Positions 25,909-36,213 are shown, counted from the stretch's first letter. The stretch: DNA of 64,000 nucleotides from Prevotella sp. oral taxon 376 (GCF_003043945.1 NZ_PYXG01000003.1:124001-188000); one strand, 5' to 3'. The notes: generated by a model from the letters alone, not told the origin. Made by a program: numbers and translations.

Positions 25909-27186
25909 TTATATATTGCTCGTGGCAAGTTTCATATCATTGGTGTTTCCGTCATCAGTCTTCTTTTTCTTGGCAGATCTGCTGATACTTAGAATGACAC
26001 CGACATAGATGCAGTTGATGATAGACGATGTGCCGCCTTTGCTGACCAGAGGTAGCGGCTGTCCGGTTACAGGAGCCAGTCCTACGGCCACGGCCATGTT
26101 GAACATAGCTTGTGAGACGAGCAATAATGCCAGTCCCATTGCCAGGAAAGCAGGAAAGTTGTTCTCGCATCGGTTTGCTATTCTTCCCGTGCGGAAGAGC
26201 AGGGTAATATAGAGAAAGGCTACGAATGCGGCTCCGATAATTCCCGTTTCCTCTATGATAATCGCGTAGATGAAATCAGAGAAGGCTTGTGAGAGGAAAT
26301 CTCTTTCCACGGAATTTCCCGGCCCTTTACCGATGCCGTTTGAGGAAGCGATGGCAATATTGGCATGGGCAACTTGCGCGTCTTTGTCCAAGTCGATGTC
26401 TTCCGGAGCAACTTCCTTGCTTTTCAGGAACTTGTTAATTCGCGACTTCCAGGTGTCGAAACGGTGGAAAATTCTCGGGGAGTTGTTTTCTTTGTCTTGT
26501 TCCTTAGCCACCTCCTCTGTCATTTGCAGATTAGTATTCTTAGGTTGTCTGTCTTCTCCAAGCATCATGATGGCCGAAAAGAAAAAGACGGCCATCAGCA
26601 TGACGACTCCCAGAAGCTTCCCTATCTGTGAAGCGGGCACCCTTCCGATAATCATCATCATCAAGATGACGGCGCAAAGTAGTACTGCGGTCGAGAAATT
26701 CTCCAATAAGATGGGAAAAATAAGAAAAGCCCCCACTATCAGAATGTACTGGATGGCGTGTTTGTCTGCGCCCTTAGGTGTCTGCATGGCACTCAGTATC
26801 TGTGCCGTGGCAAGCACCATCGCGCCCTTCGCAATCTCAGAAGGCTGAAACTGGATACCCAGAATGCTGATCCATCGGTTGGCATCATTGGTAGAAGAGC
26901 CGAAGAGGAGCACCCATACGAGCATCCCGAACGATACGATCAGTAGTACCGGTGTTACGATTTTGAAGTAGCGGCATTTGATGTTGAGCGTTACCACCAT
27001 GCAGAAAATTCCCACGATGAGAATGCCGAGATGCTTGAGCATAGGTGCAAGGTAACTCCCGCTCTTATAGGTCAGCGACGACGAGGCAGAGAATACCTCG
27101 ACAACGCTGATCAGGCAGAGGAAGAAGAATACCATCCATACTACCTTGTCGCCTTTGAATATATTTCCTAAGGTCTTGTTAATCAT
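25909..27186 (-). CDS. ftsW: Lipid II polymerase FtsW
   Basis: FtsW is a SEDS-family glycan polymerase that works with FtsI at the septum. The protein has 425 residues with about ten membrane helices. Conserved segments include NDANRWISILGIQFQPSEIA, IGRVPASQ and the C-terminal GQPLPLVSKGGTSSI. The large extracellular loop (about 215-290) is charged and longer than in proteobacterial FtsW, as is common in Bacteroidota. murD ends 3 bp before its start. Its place within the mur-fts cluster supports FtsW rather than RodA. Confidence 0.95.
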   Translation of the reverse strand: MINKTLGNIFKGDKVVWMVFFFLCLISVVEVFSASSSLTYKSGSYLAPMLKHLGILIVGIFCMVVTLNIKCRYFKIVTPVLLIVSFGMLVWVLLFGSSTNDANRWISILGIQFQPSEIAKGAMVLATAQILSAMQTPKGADKHAIQYILIVGAFLIFPILLENFSTAVLLCAVILMMMIIGRVPASQIGKLLGVVMLMAVFFFSAIMMLGEDRQPKNTNLQMTEEVAKEQDKENNSPRIFHRFDTWKSRINKFLKSKEVAPEDIDLDKDAQVAHANIAIASSNGIGKGPGNSVERDFLSQAFSDFIYAIIIEETGIIGAAFVAFLYITLLFRTGRIANRCENNFPAFLAMGLALLLVSQAMFNMAVAVGLAPVTGQPLPLVSKGGTSSIINCIYVGVILSISRSAKKKKTDDGNTNDMKLATSNI

Positions 27187-27189
27187 TCT

Positions 27190-28533
27190 TTAAAGGTTTC
27201 TGACGAGGTTCTTGAACTGTTCTCCGCGGTCCTCCATGTTCTTGAAAAGGTCGAAGCTGGCGCAGCATGGGCTCAGCAGTACGGTGTCGCCGGGCTTGGC
27301 CATCTCGTAGCAGGCGGCCACGCATTCCTTCATCCCGTGCGTGTCTCTGACAGGTATGCCGAGGCTGTCGAAATTGTCGTGGAGCTTCTGATTGTCGGCT
27401 CCAAGGTATACCAATCCCACGCATTTCTTCCTGACAAGGTCTTTGATGGCCGCATAGTCGTTGCCCTTATCTTTCCCGCCAATGATAAGGATGGTGGGCG
27501 TGGTCATGCTCTCAAGGGCATACCAGCAGGCATCTACATTGGTTGCTTTCGAGTCGTTGATGTATAATACGCCGCCGACTTTACACACTTTCTCAAGCCG
27601 ATGCTCCACTCCGGGAAAGTCGCCGAGGCTCTTGCGGATGATGTCTTTCTTGATTCCGGCAATATTCGATGCGATTCCGGCGGCCAGACTGTTGTAGATG
27701 TTGTGCTTGCCGGTAAGGCTTAATTCCTCTTGCTCCATGTTGAAGGGGGTTGGTTTCTCTATTTTGTACTGCCCGTCTTCAATGTAAGCGATGGAGCTCT
27801 TTTCCTTGATCTCAGAGAAGGGGAACCTGACGGCTTGGATTTTAAATTTCTCGAGCTCGCGTTTGATGACGGGGTCGTCGTTCCAATAGATGAAATGGTC
27901 TTCGGAAGTTTGGTTCTGGGTGATGCGCATCTTGGCATCCGCATAGTTTCCGAACTCAAAGTCGTAGCGGTCGAGGTGGTCGGGCGTGATATTCAGGAGA
28001 ATGGCGATATTCGCACGGAAATCGTACATGTTGTCGAGCTGGAAGCTGCTCAGCTCGATGATGTAGTATTCATGCGGGTCTTCGGCCACCTGTAAGGCCA
28101 GCGAGTTGCCGATGTTCCCGGCCAGGCCGGCGTCGTAACCCGCGGCCTTGAAGATGTGATAGATGAGCGAAGTGGTTGTGGTCTTGCCGTTGCTGCCTGT
28201 GATACAGATCATCTTAGAATGCGTGTAGCGTCCGGCAAACTCAATCTCGCTGATGATATGGATGCCTTTCTTCATCAATTTCTGGACGATTGGGCTCTCC
28301 TTGGGAATGCCCGGACTCTTGATCACTTCGTCGGCATTCAGAACTTCCTCTTCCGTATGGTGCCCTTCCTCCCACTTAATCTGATGGCTGTCGAGAAGGT
28401 TTTTATATTTATCCTTTATTTTCGACATGTCGGAAACGAACACATCGAATCCCTTTTTCTTCGCCAGTATGGCGGCTCCTGCGCCACTTTCCCCGGCACC
28501 GAGAACAACGATTCTTTTCATATCTTTTGTCAT
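27190..28533 (-). CDS. murD: UDP-N-acetylmuramoyl-L-alanine--D-glutamate ligase
   Basis: MurD adds D-glutamate in the cytoplasmic stage of peptidoglycan synthesis. It has 447 residues. The N-terminal domain opens IVVLGAGESGAGAAILAKK, the ATP loop is GSNGKTTTTSL and the central domain has IELSSFQLDNM. The C-terminal part includes NDSKATNVDACWYALESM and SPCCASFDLF. A 116-bp gap with a 22-bp tandem repeat separates it from mraY upstream. Confidence 0.97.
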   Translation of the reverse strand: MTKDMKRIVVLGAGESGAGAAILAKKKGFDVFVSDMSKIKDKYKNLLDSHQIKWEEGHHTEEEVLNADEVIKSPGIPKESPIVQKLMKKGIHIISEIEFAGRYTHSKMICITGSNGKTTTTSLIYHIFKAAGYDAGLAGNIGNSLALQVAEDPHEYYIIELSSFQLDNMYDFRANIAILLNITPDHLDRYDFEFGNYADAKMRITQNQTSEDHFIYWNDDPVIKRELEKFKIQAVRFPFSEIKEKSSIAYIEDGQYKIEKPTPFNMEQEELSLTGKHNIYNSLAAGIASNIAGIKKDIIRKSLGDFPGVEHRLEKVCKVGGVLYINDSKATNVDACWYALESMTTPTILIIGGKDKGNDYAAIKDLVRKKCVGLVYLGADNQKLHDNFDSLGIPVRDTHGMKECVAACYEMAKPGDTVLLSPCCASFDLFKNMEDRGEQFKNLVRNL

Positions 28534-28569
28534 TATATTCTCTTCTGGTATTCCGCCGTTTTGTAAAAG

Positions 28570-28647
28570 ACGGCTAAAAGCTTTCCTTTTAACGGCTAAA
28601 AGCCTTCCTTCTAACGGCTAAAAGCTCGCCTTCTAACGGCCTTTTAC
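28570..28647. repeat. 22-bp tandem repeat in the mraY-murD gap
   Basis: Three copies of a 22-bp unit start at 28570, 28592 and 28614, each beginning ACGGCTAAAAGC and ending CCTTnTA, and a fourth partial copy starts at 28636. On the transcribed minus strand neighbouring units can pair as CTTTTA with TAAAAG. The same words occur in other intergenic gaps of this window. The array lies inside the mur operon. Confidence 0.85.
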
Positions 28648-28649
28648 TT

Positions 28650-29918
28650 TTATCTTATCTTCAAAGTGATGATCGTAAGGGTCGCGAGGATGATGGTAAT
28701 AATCCAGAACCGGATCGTGATTTTCGCCTCGTGCTTGGCCGTATGGGGCTTCCGGATGAGGTAGGAGCATTCTGGGTCGAGCTGTGAATCCTGTGTGCGG
28801 AAGTTGTCATGGATAGGGGTTCGCTTGAAGATGCGCCGCTTGATTCCCTTGCGCTTGCCCATTTTGTAGTACCACACCTGCACAATGACGCTCAGGCTCT
28901 CTACGAAGAAGATTCCACAGAGGATGGGTAGAAGCAGTTCTTTATGGATGATGACGGCTGTAACACCGATGATTCCACCGATAGTGAGTGAGCCGGTGTC
29001 ACCCATGAACACTTGTGCCGGATAGGCATTATACCACAGGAAGCCTATGAGTGCACCCACGAAGGCGCAGAGGAAGACCACCAGTTCTTGAGAGCCGGGT
29101 ATATACATGATATTCAGGTAAGAGGCAAACTCGATGTGGGAGCTTACATAAGCGAGTATGCCCAGCGCCACGCCGATGATGGCGGAGTTGCCGGCACACA
29201 TACCGTCCATGCCGTCATTGAGGTTGGCTCCATTGCTCACGGCCGTTACGACGAGGATGGTCATGATTACGAAAAGTATCCATCCGGCTGCTGTCTTATA
29301 CTTCCCGCACCACGACATGAGGCGTGAGTAGTCCAGGTTATGGCCTTTCACGAAAGGGATTGTGGTCTTGAGCGACTTCCGGGCTTCCGTCCGGTGCTTG
29401 ACGACGACCTCCTGACCTTGCTTCTCGATGACCAGATTCTCGTTGGTTTTCACATCGGGCGAGGCCCAGAGCACGAGTCCCACGATGAGCCCGATGCCGA
29501 TTTGTCCGATGATTTTATATTTTCCTTTCAGCCCCTCCTTGTTATAATGGAAGATTTTGATAAAGTCGTCCATGCCTCCGAGAAACCCTAACCAAACCGT
29601 GGTGATAATCATAAGGATAAGGTAGATGTTCCTCAGTCGGCCGAGCAGCAGTACCGGGATGAGGATGGCGACGATAATGATGATGCCGCCCATTGACGGG
29701 ACACCGATCTTGTTTACTCCAAAGGGATCAATGGAGGCGTCGCGCTGGGTTTCGGTGATTTGCTTTCTCCTCAAATATTTGATGAATTTTTCACCGAACC
29801 AAGTAGAGATGACCAGTGAAAGTATCAGTGCGAGCAGAGCCCTAAAAGAGATGTAGCCCCATAGATGGGCACCGCTGATGCCGAATTGCTCCAAGAATCG
29901 GAAAAGGTAGTATAACAT
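28650..29918 (-). CDS. mraY: Phospho-N-acetylmuramoyl-pentapeptide-transferase
   Basis: MraY makes lipid I by transferring phospho-MurNAc-pentapeptide to undecaprenyl phosphate. The protein has 422 residues and about ten membrane helices. The active-site motifs are present: MGGIIIIVAILIP, GGMDDFIK, TAVSNGANLNDGMDGMCAG, MGDTGSL and the histidine motif TPIHDNF. A loop of about 55 residues near 160-215 (with VIEKQGQEVVVKHRTEA) is an insertion compared with E. coli MraY and appears typical of Bacteroidota. It starts 19 bp after murE. Confidence 0.97.
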   Translation of the reverse strand: MLYYLFRFLEQFGISGAHLWGYISFRALLALILSLVISTWFGEKFIKYLRRKQITETQRDASIDPFGVNKIGVPSMGGIIIIVAILIPVLLLGRLRNIYLILMIITTVWLGFLGGMDDFIKIFHYNKEGLKGKYKIIGQIGIGLIVGLVLWASPDVKTNENLVIEKQGQEVVVKHRTEARKSLKTTIPFVKGHNLDYSRLMSWCGKYKTAAGWILFVIMTILVVTAVSNGANLNDGMDGMCAGNSAIIGVALGILAYVSSHIEFASYLNIMYIPGSQELVVFLCAFVGALIGFLWYNAYPAQVFMGDTGSLTIGGIIGVTAVIIHKELLLPILCGIFFVESLSVIVQVWYYKMGKRKGIKRRIFKRTPIHDNFRTQDSQLDPECSYLIRKPHTAKHEAKITIRFWIITIILATLTIITLKIR

Positions 29919-29937
29919 GTTGCTTGCTGTTTATCCG

Positions 29938-31389
29938 TTAATTATCAAATATTTCACGCAGCACTTCATGGTCGTCGAAGTGATGCTTCACCCCATTGAT
30001 TTCCTGATAGTCCTCATGTCCCTTGCCGGCAACGAGCACCACATCGCCTTTCGTCGCCATCATGCATGCCGTGCGAATGGCCTCCCTGCGGTCGACGAGG
30101 CAGATTACTTTTTTCTTCTGTTGGGCGTTCAGGCCGGCCATCATGTCGTCGATGATGGCTTGCGGATCCTCGTCGCGCGGATTGTCGCTGGTGAGGATTA
30201 CCTTGTCGCTCTGTCTGACAGCCTCTTGTGCCATTAGCGGACGCTTGCCTTTGTCGCGGTGCCCGCCAGCCCCGCAGACGGTGATGACATGTCCCTTGCC
30301 GTTCAGCACTTCATGGATGGCACCCAACACATTCTCCAAGGCGTCGGGAGTATGGGCATAGTCGACCACGGCCGTGTATCCTTCCGGGGAATGCAGGGGC
30401 TCCAGACGTCCGTTCACGCTGTGTAGCGTGCTCATGGCTACAAGGATTTCCTGCGGCTCCTTGCCCAGCATGCGGGCTGTGCCGTATACTGCGAGCAGAT
30501 TGCTCACATTGAACTTGCCGATGAATTGGACGCCCACCTCATGTCCGTCGATGTCGAGATACATGCCTTCGAAGTGGCACTCGAGGATGCGTGCTTTGAA
30601 ATCTGCCATGCGTGTGGTGGAATAGGTCTTCACCGTAGCCTTGGTATTCTGTACCATGATCATGCCGTTCTTGTCGTCGGCATTGGTGATGGCAAACGCC
30701 GTTTTTGGCAGTCCGTCGAAGAAAGCCTTCTTCGCGTTGCGGTAGTTCTCGAATGTTTTATGGTAGTCGAGGTGGTCGCGAGTGAGGTTGGTGAAGATAC
30801 CTCCTGCGAATCGCAGCCCTCCTATGCGCTTCTGGGCGATGGCATGGGAAGAGCATTCCATGAAGGCATATTCGCATCCTGACTCCACCATGCGGGCAAG
30901 CAGCTGATTGAGTTCGATAGGGTCGGGGGTCGTATGGGCAGTGGGCAACGCCTCGTCCTCGATGTAGTTGCAGACCGTTGAGAGCAAGCCGCACCTGTAT
31001 CCCATCTTCCGGAACATATTATATAATAAGGTGGCGACGGTGGTCTTGCCGTTCGTTCCCGTTACTCCCACCAGCTTCAGTTTCCTCGAAGGGTCGCCGT
31101 AGAAGATGGTTGCCACCTTGCCGACGGCATCCTCGGTAGAGGCTACTTGTATATAAGTGATTCCGGCGCTCCTCTCCTCCGGCATGTCTTCGCAGAGAAT
31201 GGCCTTGGCACCCAGCTCTATGGCCTTGGGGATAAAGCGATGGCCGTCTACCTGTGTGCCTTTCATGGCAATGAAAAGATGCCCGTCTTCTGTGTGGCGG
31301 GAATCAATGTCTACCCCTTTGATGTCGATTCCCTCGCTTCCAATGAGCGCAAGAGGCTTGATATTCTTGATTAAATCCCTTAAAATCAT
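29938..31389 (-). CDS. murE: UDP-MurNAc-L-alanyl-D-glutamate--2,6-diaminopimelate ligase
   Basis: MurE adds the third amino acid of the peptide stem. It has 483 residues. The ATP loop is [14 protein letters not shown] and a carbamylated-lysine region follows. The motif DNPRDEDP near 400-410 is the signature of meso-diaminopimelate-specific MurE, so the peptidoglycan should be of the DAP type. It starts 16 bp after ftsI. Confidence 0.97.
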   Translation of the reverse strand: MILRDLIKNIKPLALIGSEGIDIKGVDIDSRHTEDGHLFIAMKGTQVDGHRFIPKAIELGAKAILCEDMPEERSAGITYIQVASTEDAVGKVATIFYGDPSRKLKLVGVTGTNGKTTVATLLYNMFRKMGYRCGLLSTVCNYIEDEALPTAHTTPDPIELNQLLARMVESGCEYAFMECSSHAIAQKRIGGLRFAGGIFTNLTRDHLDYHKTFENYRNAKKAFFDGLPKTAFAITNADDKNGMIMVQNTKATVKTYSTTRMADFKARILECHFEGMYLDIDGHEVGVQFIGKFNVSNLLAVYGTARMLGKEPQEILVAMSTLHSVNGRLEPLHSPEGYTAVVDYAHTPDALENVLGAIHEVLNGKGHVITVCGAGGHRDKGKRPLMAQEAVRQSDKVILTSDNPRDEDPQAIIDDMMAGLNAQQKKKVICLVDRREAIRTACMMATKGDVVLVAGKGHEDYQEINGVKHHFDDHEVLREIFDN

Positions 31390-31405
31390 AGTTGTATATC
31401 GCTTT

Positions 31406-33571
31406 TTAGATTTCCAAAATCAGTTTGCAGGTTTCTCCTTTCTTGATCTGATGGCCGGCCGGAAGACTTTGCGAGACTACCTTGCCTCGTCCGGAGAGTT
31501 GCACCTTGACGCCCCGGCTTTCAAGAAGGTAGACGGCATCGCGTGCCCCCATGCCCATGACATCGGGTATATAGCTCTTGCCATACAGTTTTTCTCTGCG
31601 AAGACTGATGGCCTGCCCTTTCCGTATCTCAGCCTTTCCCCAGATCGGATTGCCGGTTGCATAGGATCCGGTCCAGTCGGCCTTCACCTGGAATCCTAAG
31701 TGGTTGAGCACATAGTCGGCGGCAAGAATGTTTCCGTCTTTGATATCCGGCGTGAAGACCGACAGGGAGTCCCGGGCATCGGAAACATCGAGCTTGATGT
31801 CGCGGGCCATGATTCCTTCCGCGATGTTATGGAAAACGACGCCGCTCATACCGCCTCCGGATGCCGGGAGGCCCGATTTCTGGATGCAGACGATGCAGCT
31901 GTAGCGAGGATTGTCGGCCGGAAAATAGCCGGCGAAGCTGAGCAGATAGTTCACCCGTCCCGACTTATATCCCCCTGAGCCTTGGGAAATCTGGGCGGTA
32001 CCGGTTTTTCCCGCTACCTGGAAGGAGGGCGAGCCGGCCTTCTTGCCCAAGCCTTGACTGACGACATGGCGCAGGATTGTCTGCATGTATTTCAATGTTT
32101 TCTCACTGCAAATCTTCTCGTGGCCCGGTACGACCTCTGGTGGAAAGTCTACGACTGTCCTCCCGCCTTTCTCCACTCGTTGGACGAAGCGTGGACGCAT
32201 CATCTTTCCTCCGTTGGCAATAGCATTGTAAAAAGTGAGCGTGGAGATAGGAGGAATCTGCGTCTCATATCCTATGCTCATCCAGGGGAGCGCCGTGTTG
32301 CTCCAGTTGAGCCATTGGCCGTTCTTCGCTTTCTTGGGCATTCGGATCTGCGCTCTTGAATAACCGGGCAGCGGAAGGTGGAAGTCTTTCTGGATGCCTG
32401 TGCGGTAGACGCCTCTTATGAACTTCTCCGGGTCGTTGTGATAATATTGGTCGATGATGCGGCTGACGCCGATGTTGGAGCTGACCTCCAAGGTGCGGGG
32501 AAGCGAAATGGTGCCGTAACCGCCGCGGCGCCAGTTGTGATCCTTCATCTGCCGTCCGTACATGGGCCATACGCCGCCAGCAGTCTCTACGATTTTGGTC
32601 GTGTCGCAATAGCCGTCTTCCAGTACCGTCATGATGGAAACGGGCTTGAAGACGGAGCCAGGCTCCAATAGGTCGCTCACGGCATGATTTTTCAGCTCCC
32701 GGTATTCGCCGTCTGCGCACTTGTCCATATTCACAATGGCCTTGATGTCGCCGGTCTGCACTTCCATGACGATGGCGACTCCTACATTGCCATTGATAAG
32801 CTTGAGTTCGTCGATGACGGCTTTCTCGGCGATGTCCTGGATGCTCATGTCGAGCGTGGTAACGATGTCCGACCCGTCGATAGGGGGCGTATCGGTGATG
32901 CTGAGCCACTTGTTCAAGACCTTCTGGCGACGGATAATGCCATCTTTGCCACGGAGAATGGAGTCATACTCCAGTTCCAGCCCTACGCGTCCCGTGTCTT
33001 TCTCGGCGAAGATGCCGCCCACTGTGCGGTTTGCTGATGAGCCGAAAGGATTTACGCGGGCGTTGAACTCTTCTACATGAAAGCCACCCTTGTAGGGTGC
33101 CAGCCGGAATATGGGGAGGCTTTTCACCTCGCTATAGGTGTTGTAGTCGACGCGTCTTTTCCAAATGGGCCAGTTGCGGCCTTGTTCTTCGCGCCCCTTT
33201 TCCAAGTCCTTGCGAAATCCTGCCATGCCCTTTTCCGGGAAAATCTGGTGCAGGCCGCGGCATATGGAGTCGAGGCTGGCTTCCCAAAGAGAGTCGTTTC
33301 CGGCCTCGCGAAGTGCCTTGAAGTCCATGTAGAGCTTGTATTTGGGCAACGAACCCGCCAGAAGTTCTCCATCGCAGGAATAGATGTTGCCTCGAGTCGG
33401 CTTTGTGGGAACGCTGTCTCGTTTCACTCGGTCGGCCACTTTCATCCAGTAGTCGCGCTTCACGGTCATCAAATAGCCTGTCTTTGCAAGCACGATTGCG
33501 GCAAACAGAGTCATCAGGATGGCGATGAGGCTGTAGCGGGGCATAATCTTTTTATTGTCGAACTTGCTCAT
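31406..33571 (-). CDS. ftsI: Division transpeptidase (FtsI/PBP3-type) with PASTA domain
   Basis: This class B penicillin-binding protein cross-links septal peptidoglycan. The protein has 721 residues with one N-terminal membrane helix (about 12-33). The transpeptidase nucleophile is Ser306 in [10 protein letters not shown] (SxxK at 306-309), the second motif is SSN in EVSSNIGVS, and the third is KTGT in [11 protein letters not shown]. The C-terminal 65 residues form a PASTA domain ([20 protein letters not shown]), as in SpoVD-like proteins. It directly follows the ftsL-like gene. Confidence 0.95.
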   Translation of the reverse strand: MSKFDNKKIMPRYSLIAILMTLFAAIVLAKTGYLMTVKRDYWMKVADRVKRDSVPTKPTRGNIYSCDGELLAGSLPKYKLYMDFKALREAGNDSLWEASLDSICRGLHQIFPEKGMAGFRKDLEKGREEQGRNWPIWKRRVDYNTYSEVKSLPIFRLAPYKGGFHVEEFNARVNPFGSSANRTVGGIFAEKDTGRVGLELEYDSILRGKDGIIRRQKVLNKWLSITDTPPIDGSDIVTTLDMSIQDIAEKAVIDELKLINGNVGVAIVMEVQTGDIKAIVNMDKCADGEYRELKNHAVSDLLEPGSVFKPVSIMTVLEDGYCDTTKIVETAGGVWPMYGRQMKDHNWRRGGYGTISLPRTLEVSSNIGVSRIIDQYYHNDPEKFIRGVYRTGIQKDFHLPLPGYSRAQIRMPKKAKNGQWLNWSNTALPWMSIGYETQIPPISTLTFYNAIANGGKMMRPRFVQRVEKGGRTVVDFPPEVVPGHEKICSEKTLKYMQTILRHVVSQGLGKKAGSPSFQVAGKTGTAQISQGSGGYKSGRVNYLLSFAGYFPADNPRYSCIVCIQKSGLPASGGGMSGVVFHNIAEGIMARDIKLDVSDARDSLSVFTPDIKDGNILAADYVLNHLGFQVKADWTGSYATGNPIWGKAEIRKGQAISLRREKLYGKSYIPDVMGMGARDAVYLLESRGVKVQLSGRGKVVSQSLPAGHQIKKGETCKLILEI

Positions 33572-34060
33572 TTATTCAGGGACTTTGATTTTGTAAGGAG
33601 GCTCGCTTGCGATGTGCAGCATACTGTCCTTGTTGTTTTTTAACATGTCCATTACATTGCTTTGACGGCTCATTTCCGTGAGTTGGCTGCCACTTGACAG
33701 GGCTTTGTATTTTGCGCTTTGAAGTTCTTGCTGCAGATGGTCTATCTTGATGAGGTCCTGCTGGCAGCTGTAGCGGTTGGAGGTATAGATAATGAGAAAG
33801 AAGCCGATGAGCAGGAAGAGCCATATCTGGTGGCGAATCGTGCTCGTGGTGAGTATGTCGCCTCCGAGTATTTTCCGCAGGGAAAGGCCGCCGGAGATGA
33901 TGGCGGCGTCGTCTTCGGTGGCTTGCTTCTCTATGACTTCCTGCAGGGAAGGCCCTTCGGGGTTGGCCTCCTTGGCCTCTGCCTCTTTTGCCTCCCTTAC
34001 GATTTCGGGCTCGATGGTGAGCACGGCTTCTGCTTTTTTGTCTTTGTCTTCTTCGTTCAT
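33572..34060 (-). CDS. ftsL: FtsL-like cell division membrane protein
   Basis: The protein has 162 residues: an acidic N-terminal cytoplasmic region of about 85 residues, one membrane helix (about 82-100, LFLLIGFFLIIYTSNRY) and a short periplasmic coiled coil with LQQELQSAKY. Topology and position between rsmH and ftsI match FtsL, although FtsL sequence is poorly conserved and the cytoplasmic tail is longer than in E. coli. It overlaps rsmH by 4 bases and abuts ftsI. Confidence 0.8.
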   Translation of the reverse strand: MNEEDKDKKAEAVLTIEPEIVREAKEAEAKEANPEGPSLQEVIEKQATEDDAAIISGGLSLRKILGGDILTTSTIRHQIWLFLLIGFFLIIYTSNRYSCQQDLIKIDHLQQELQSAKYKALSSGSQLTEMSRQSNVMDMLKNNKDSMLHIASEPPYKIKVPE

Positions 34061-34971
34061 TTCTTCTCGGATATTCTGAGTTTGGCACTTCGACTTCGCG
34101 GATTGCGCTCCTGCTCATCGCTGTCAGGGACTATCACTTTGTTGTTGACAAGGGAGAACGGCGTTTCGAACTTCCCAAAGAAGTCCTGTCTGATTTTGCC
34201 TTCGGCGTTTCCCGTCTTCATGATGTTTTTTACGATTCGGTCTTCGAGCGAGTGGTAGGTGATGACGGAGAGTCGTCCACCCGGGCCGAGGAGCTCCGTT
34301 GCGGCAAGCAGCATTTCCTTCAGGGCTTCCATTTCGTGATTCACTTCGATGCGGAGGGCCTGGAAGAGCTTGGCCATCTCCTTTTTCTCGCGCTCCCGAC
34401 GGAAGAGGCTCTCCACGGCCTTTGCGAAGTCTTGCGTGGTCTCTATCTTTTTTTGTTGCCGCGCCTTGACGAGTGCCGCACCGATTTTCCGGGAGTTTTT
34501 TAGTTCTCCATATAGGTGGAAAACATTCGCCAGCGCCTCTTCGTCGTATTCGTTCACGATGTCGGCCGCCGTTTTTCCAGCCCTCTTGTTCATCCTCATG
34601 TCGAGGGGAGCATCGAAACGAAAGCTGAATCCGCGGGTCTCATCGTCAAAGTGGTGGGAGGAGACGCCGAGGTCGGCAAGCAGCCCGTCTATTTTTTCCA
34701 CTCCGTAATATCGCATCCAGTTCTTCAGGTAACGGAAGTTGCTGCGCACGAAAGTGAAGTTTTCCGCGGGTGTGATATTCTTCTCGGCATCCTCGTCCTG
34801 GTCGAAACTGTAAAGGTGGCCCCTGTCGTCAAGCCGGGAAAGTATCTCCCGGGAATGGCCGCCGCCCCCGAAGGTTACATCCACATAGACTCCTCCGGGC
34901 CTGATGTTCAGCCCGTCGATGCTCTCTTTGAGGAGCACGGGGGTGTGATATGTCTCCGCGGTTCTTACCAT
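34057..34971 (-). CDS. rsmH: 16S rRNA (cytosine(1402)-N(4))-methyltransferase
   Basis: RsmH (MraW) methylates C1402 of 16S rRNA using S-adenosylmethionine. The protein has 304 residues. The N-terminal motif is TYHTPVLLKESIDGLN, the SAM-binding motif is VDVTFGGGGHSREIL, and the later DGLLADLGVSSHHFD and VITYHSLEDRIVK are characteristic. It starts 21 bp after mraZ. Confidence 0.97.
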   Translation of the reverse strand: MVRTAETYHTPVLLKESIDGLNIRPGGVYVDVTFGGGGHSREILSRLDDRGHLYSFDQDEDAEKNITPAENFTFVRSNFRYLKNWMRYYGVEKIDGLLADLGVSSHHFDDETRGFSFRFDAPLDMRMNKRAGKTAADIVNEYDEEALANVFHLYGELKNSRKIGAALVKARQQKKIETTQDFAKAVESLFRREREKKEMAKLFQALRIEVNHEMEALKEMLLAATELLGPGGRLSVITYHSLEDRIVKNIMKTGNAEGKIRQDFFGKFETPFSLVNNKVIVPDSDEQERNPRSRSAKLRISEKK

Positions 34972-34992
34972 TAGACAGTTTTTACTTTTAGG

Positions 34993-35463
34993 TTATGCTC
35001 CGGTCTTGTCTTCTTCGTTGACATTGCCCATTACTTCTTCTATGGCCTTGCTGAAGTCCTCGGCATCCATGAAAGCCTTTTCAGGCTCGTCGTTTCGCCA
35101 GATTTCAATGGTATCGTCCATCCCGACGAACTTTATCGCCTGGGTGATGGCTGCCATCTTCTGGTAGCGCCTGGGTATCAGAAAGCGCCCGTTGCCGTCG
35201 AGGGTGAGGATTTCCACATCCGATACGAACTGGCGGAAAACCTGCTGTTGTTTTGAATTCCAGCGGGAAAGGCGGCTGCGAAGGGTGTCGAGCTGCCTGT
35301 TCCATACCGATTCGGGATACAGAACGAGGCAAGGTTGGAAGATGTCTTTCCTTAACACGAGCCGTTCCTCGCCCGATGCTTGCAGCACCTTTCGAAAGAC
35401 GGCCGGAAGAAATGCCCTTCCCTTGGAGTCGGTTTTGGCCTCTATGTTTCCTATAAATCGCAT
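34993..35463 (-). CDS. mraZ: Transcriptional regulator MraZ
   Basis: MraZ is a DNA-binding regulator with two SpoVT/AbrB-like domains that controls the dcw operon. The protein has 156 residues. The first half starts MRFIGNIEAKTDSKGRAFLP, and the second repeats the pattern with LTLDGNGRFLIPRRYQKMA. It is the first gene of the cluster. Three spaced GTGGN boxes at 35514-35538 upstream are probably its own binding sites. Confidence 0.95.
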   Translation of the reverse strand: MRFIGNIEAKTDSKGRAFLPAVFRKVLQASGEERLVLRKDIFQPCLVLYPESVWNRQLDTLRSRLSRWNSKQQQVFRQFVSDVEILTLDGNGRFLIPRRYQKMAAITQAIKFVGMDDTIEIWRNDEPEKAFMDAEDFSKAIEEVMGNVNEEDKTGA

Positions 35464-35495
35464 GCGTTCTTATCTATAAGTATTGATATCGATGC

Positions 35496-35503
35496 CAAAG
35501 TTA
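35496..35503 (-). promoter_or_regulatory. Predicted -7 box of the dcw operon promoter
   Basis: TAACTTTG on the minus strand matches TAnnTTTG and lies 32 bp before the mraZ start. No clear TTTG element is found at the expected upstream position, which may be compensated by MraZ or another factor. Confidence 0.5.
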
Positions 35504-35513
35504 TATATTTTTC

Positions 35514-35538
35514 CCCACATTCCACCACTTTTCTCCAC
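35514..35538 (-). promoter_or_regulatory. Probable MraZ operator, three direct repeats with 10-bp period
   Basis: On the minus strand GTGGA, GTGGT and GTGGG occur at exact 10-bp spacing (35538-35534, 35528-35524 and 35518-35514), each separated by 5 bp. MraZ in E. coli and other bacteria binds direct TGGGN repeats separated by 5 bp upstream of its own gene. The boxes lie just upstream of the -7 element, so bound MraZ would block transcription. Confidence 0.65.
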
Positions 35539-36213
35539 AAATTTTTATCAAAAGGGCTTAAAAAAGCATTTTCCCGGAATGGGGATAGGGATGGGGCAGG
35601 GGAGGAGGAATGGGTGATATTGTATGGATAATTGGCAAAAATTAAGTTGAGGTTATAGCTCTTTAAGGGATGAAAACGGCAATTTTTCGTGTGGAAAACA
35701 AGCTTTGGAAAACGGAAAAGCGGTTATTTTTGTTCGATTTTGTCTGTTTTCTTGAATTTTCCGGCGCATTTTGCCTTGCCGAAGACGGCTTTTTAGTCTA
35801 CAGAAAGCGGCTAAAAGCAAAGTAAAAGGCCGTTAACAGGCGTGCTGGAAGCCGTCTTTTGCAATTCAATCTCTTGTTTTTAGGCGCTTTAAAGAGGTTT
35901 TGTGTTTTTGCCCGTTTTTGCCTCCGGCAGGTTTGTTGTTGGCAAAAAACGATTTATTTTGCAAGAATGTAAAATAAATTAATCTATATTTATCAGCAGA
36001 TTGGGCCGTAGGTAATTGGGGTGGAGATTTTTTTCTGCTTATAACTTTACACCGGATTTTTTAGCGTGGGAATGCAATTCAGGAGATAACGAGATACAAA
36101 CATAGCGTCGCAAAATGAGGCGAAATGGGAAACAACGGTATTTTTTTTAGGATTATTTGCATTGTATTTCGGTAACTTTTGTTATTTTTGCATTCAGTTA
36201 GTATACTGCACCT
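35539..36213. other. Long intergenic region between divergent mraZ and glsA
   Basis: No gene was found. Positions 35780-35860 carry the recurrent words GACGGCTTTTTAG, GCGGCTAAAAGC, GTAAAAGGCCGTTAACAGGC and GCCGTCTTTTGCA. A -7-like box TATTTTTG at 36183-36190, with ATTG 18 bp upstream, could drive glsA 24 bp downstream. The rest is AT-rich and unexplained. Confidence 0.5.

Noticed and set aside
28570..28647. Short regularly spaced repeats considered as a CRISPR array
   Set aside because: The units are directly adjacent with no unique spacers, only three and a half copies are present and no cas genes are near.
35690..35710. DnaA-box-like words (GTGTGGAAAA and TCTCCACA) near mraZ considered as an origin
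   Set aside because: Only imperfect, irregular matches; the boxes at 35514-35538 fit an MraZ operator better and no dnaA or gidA is nearby.
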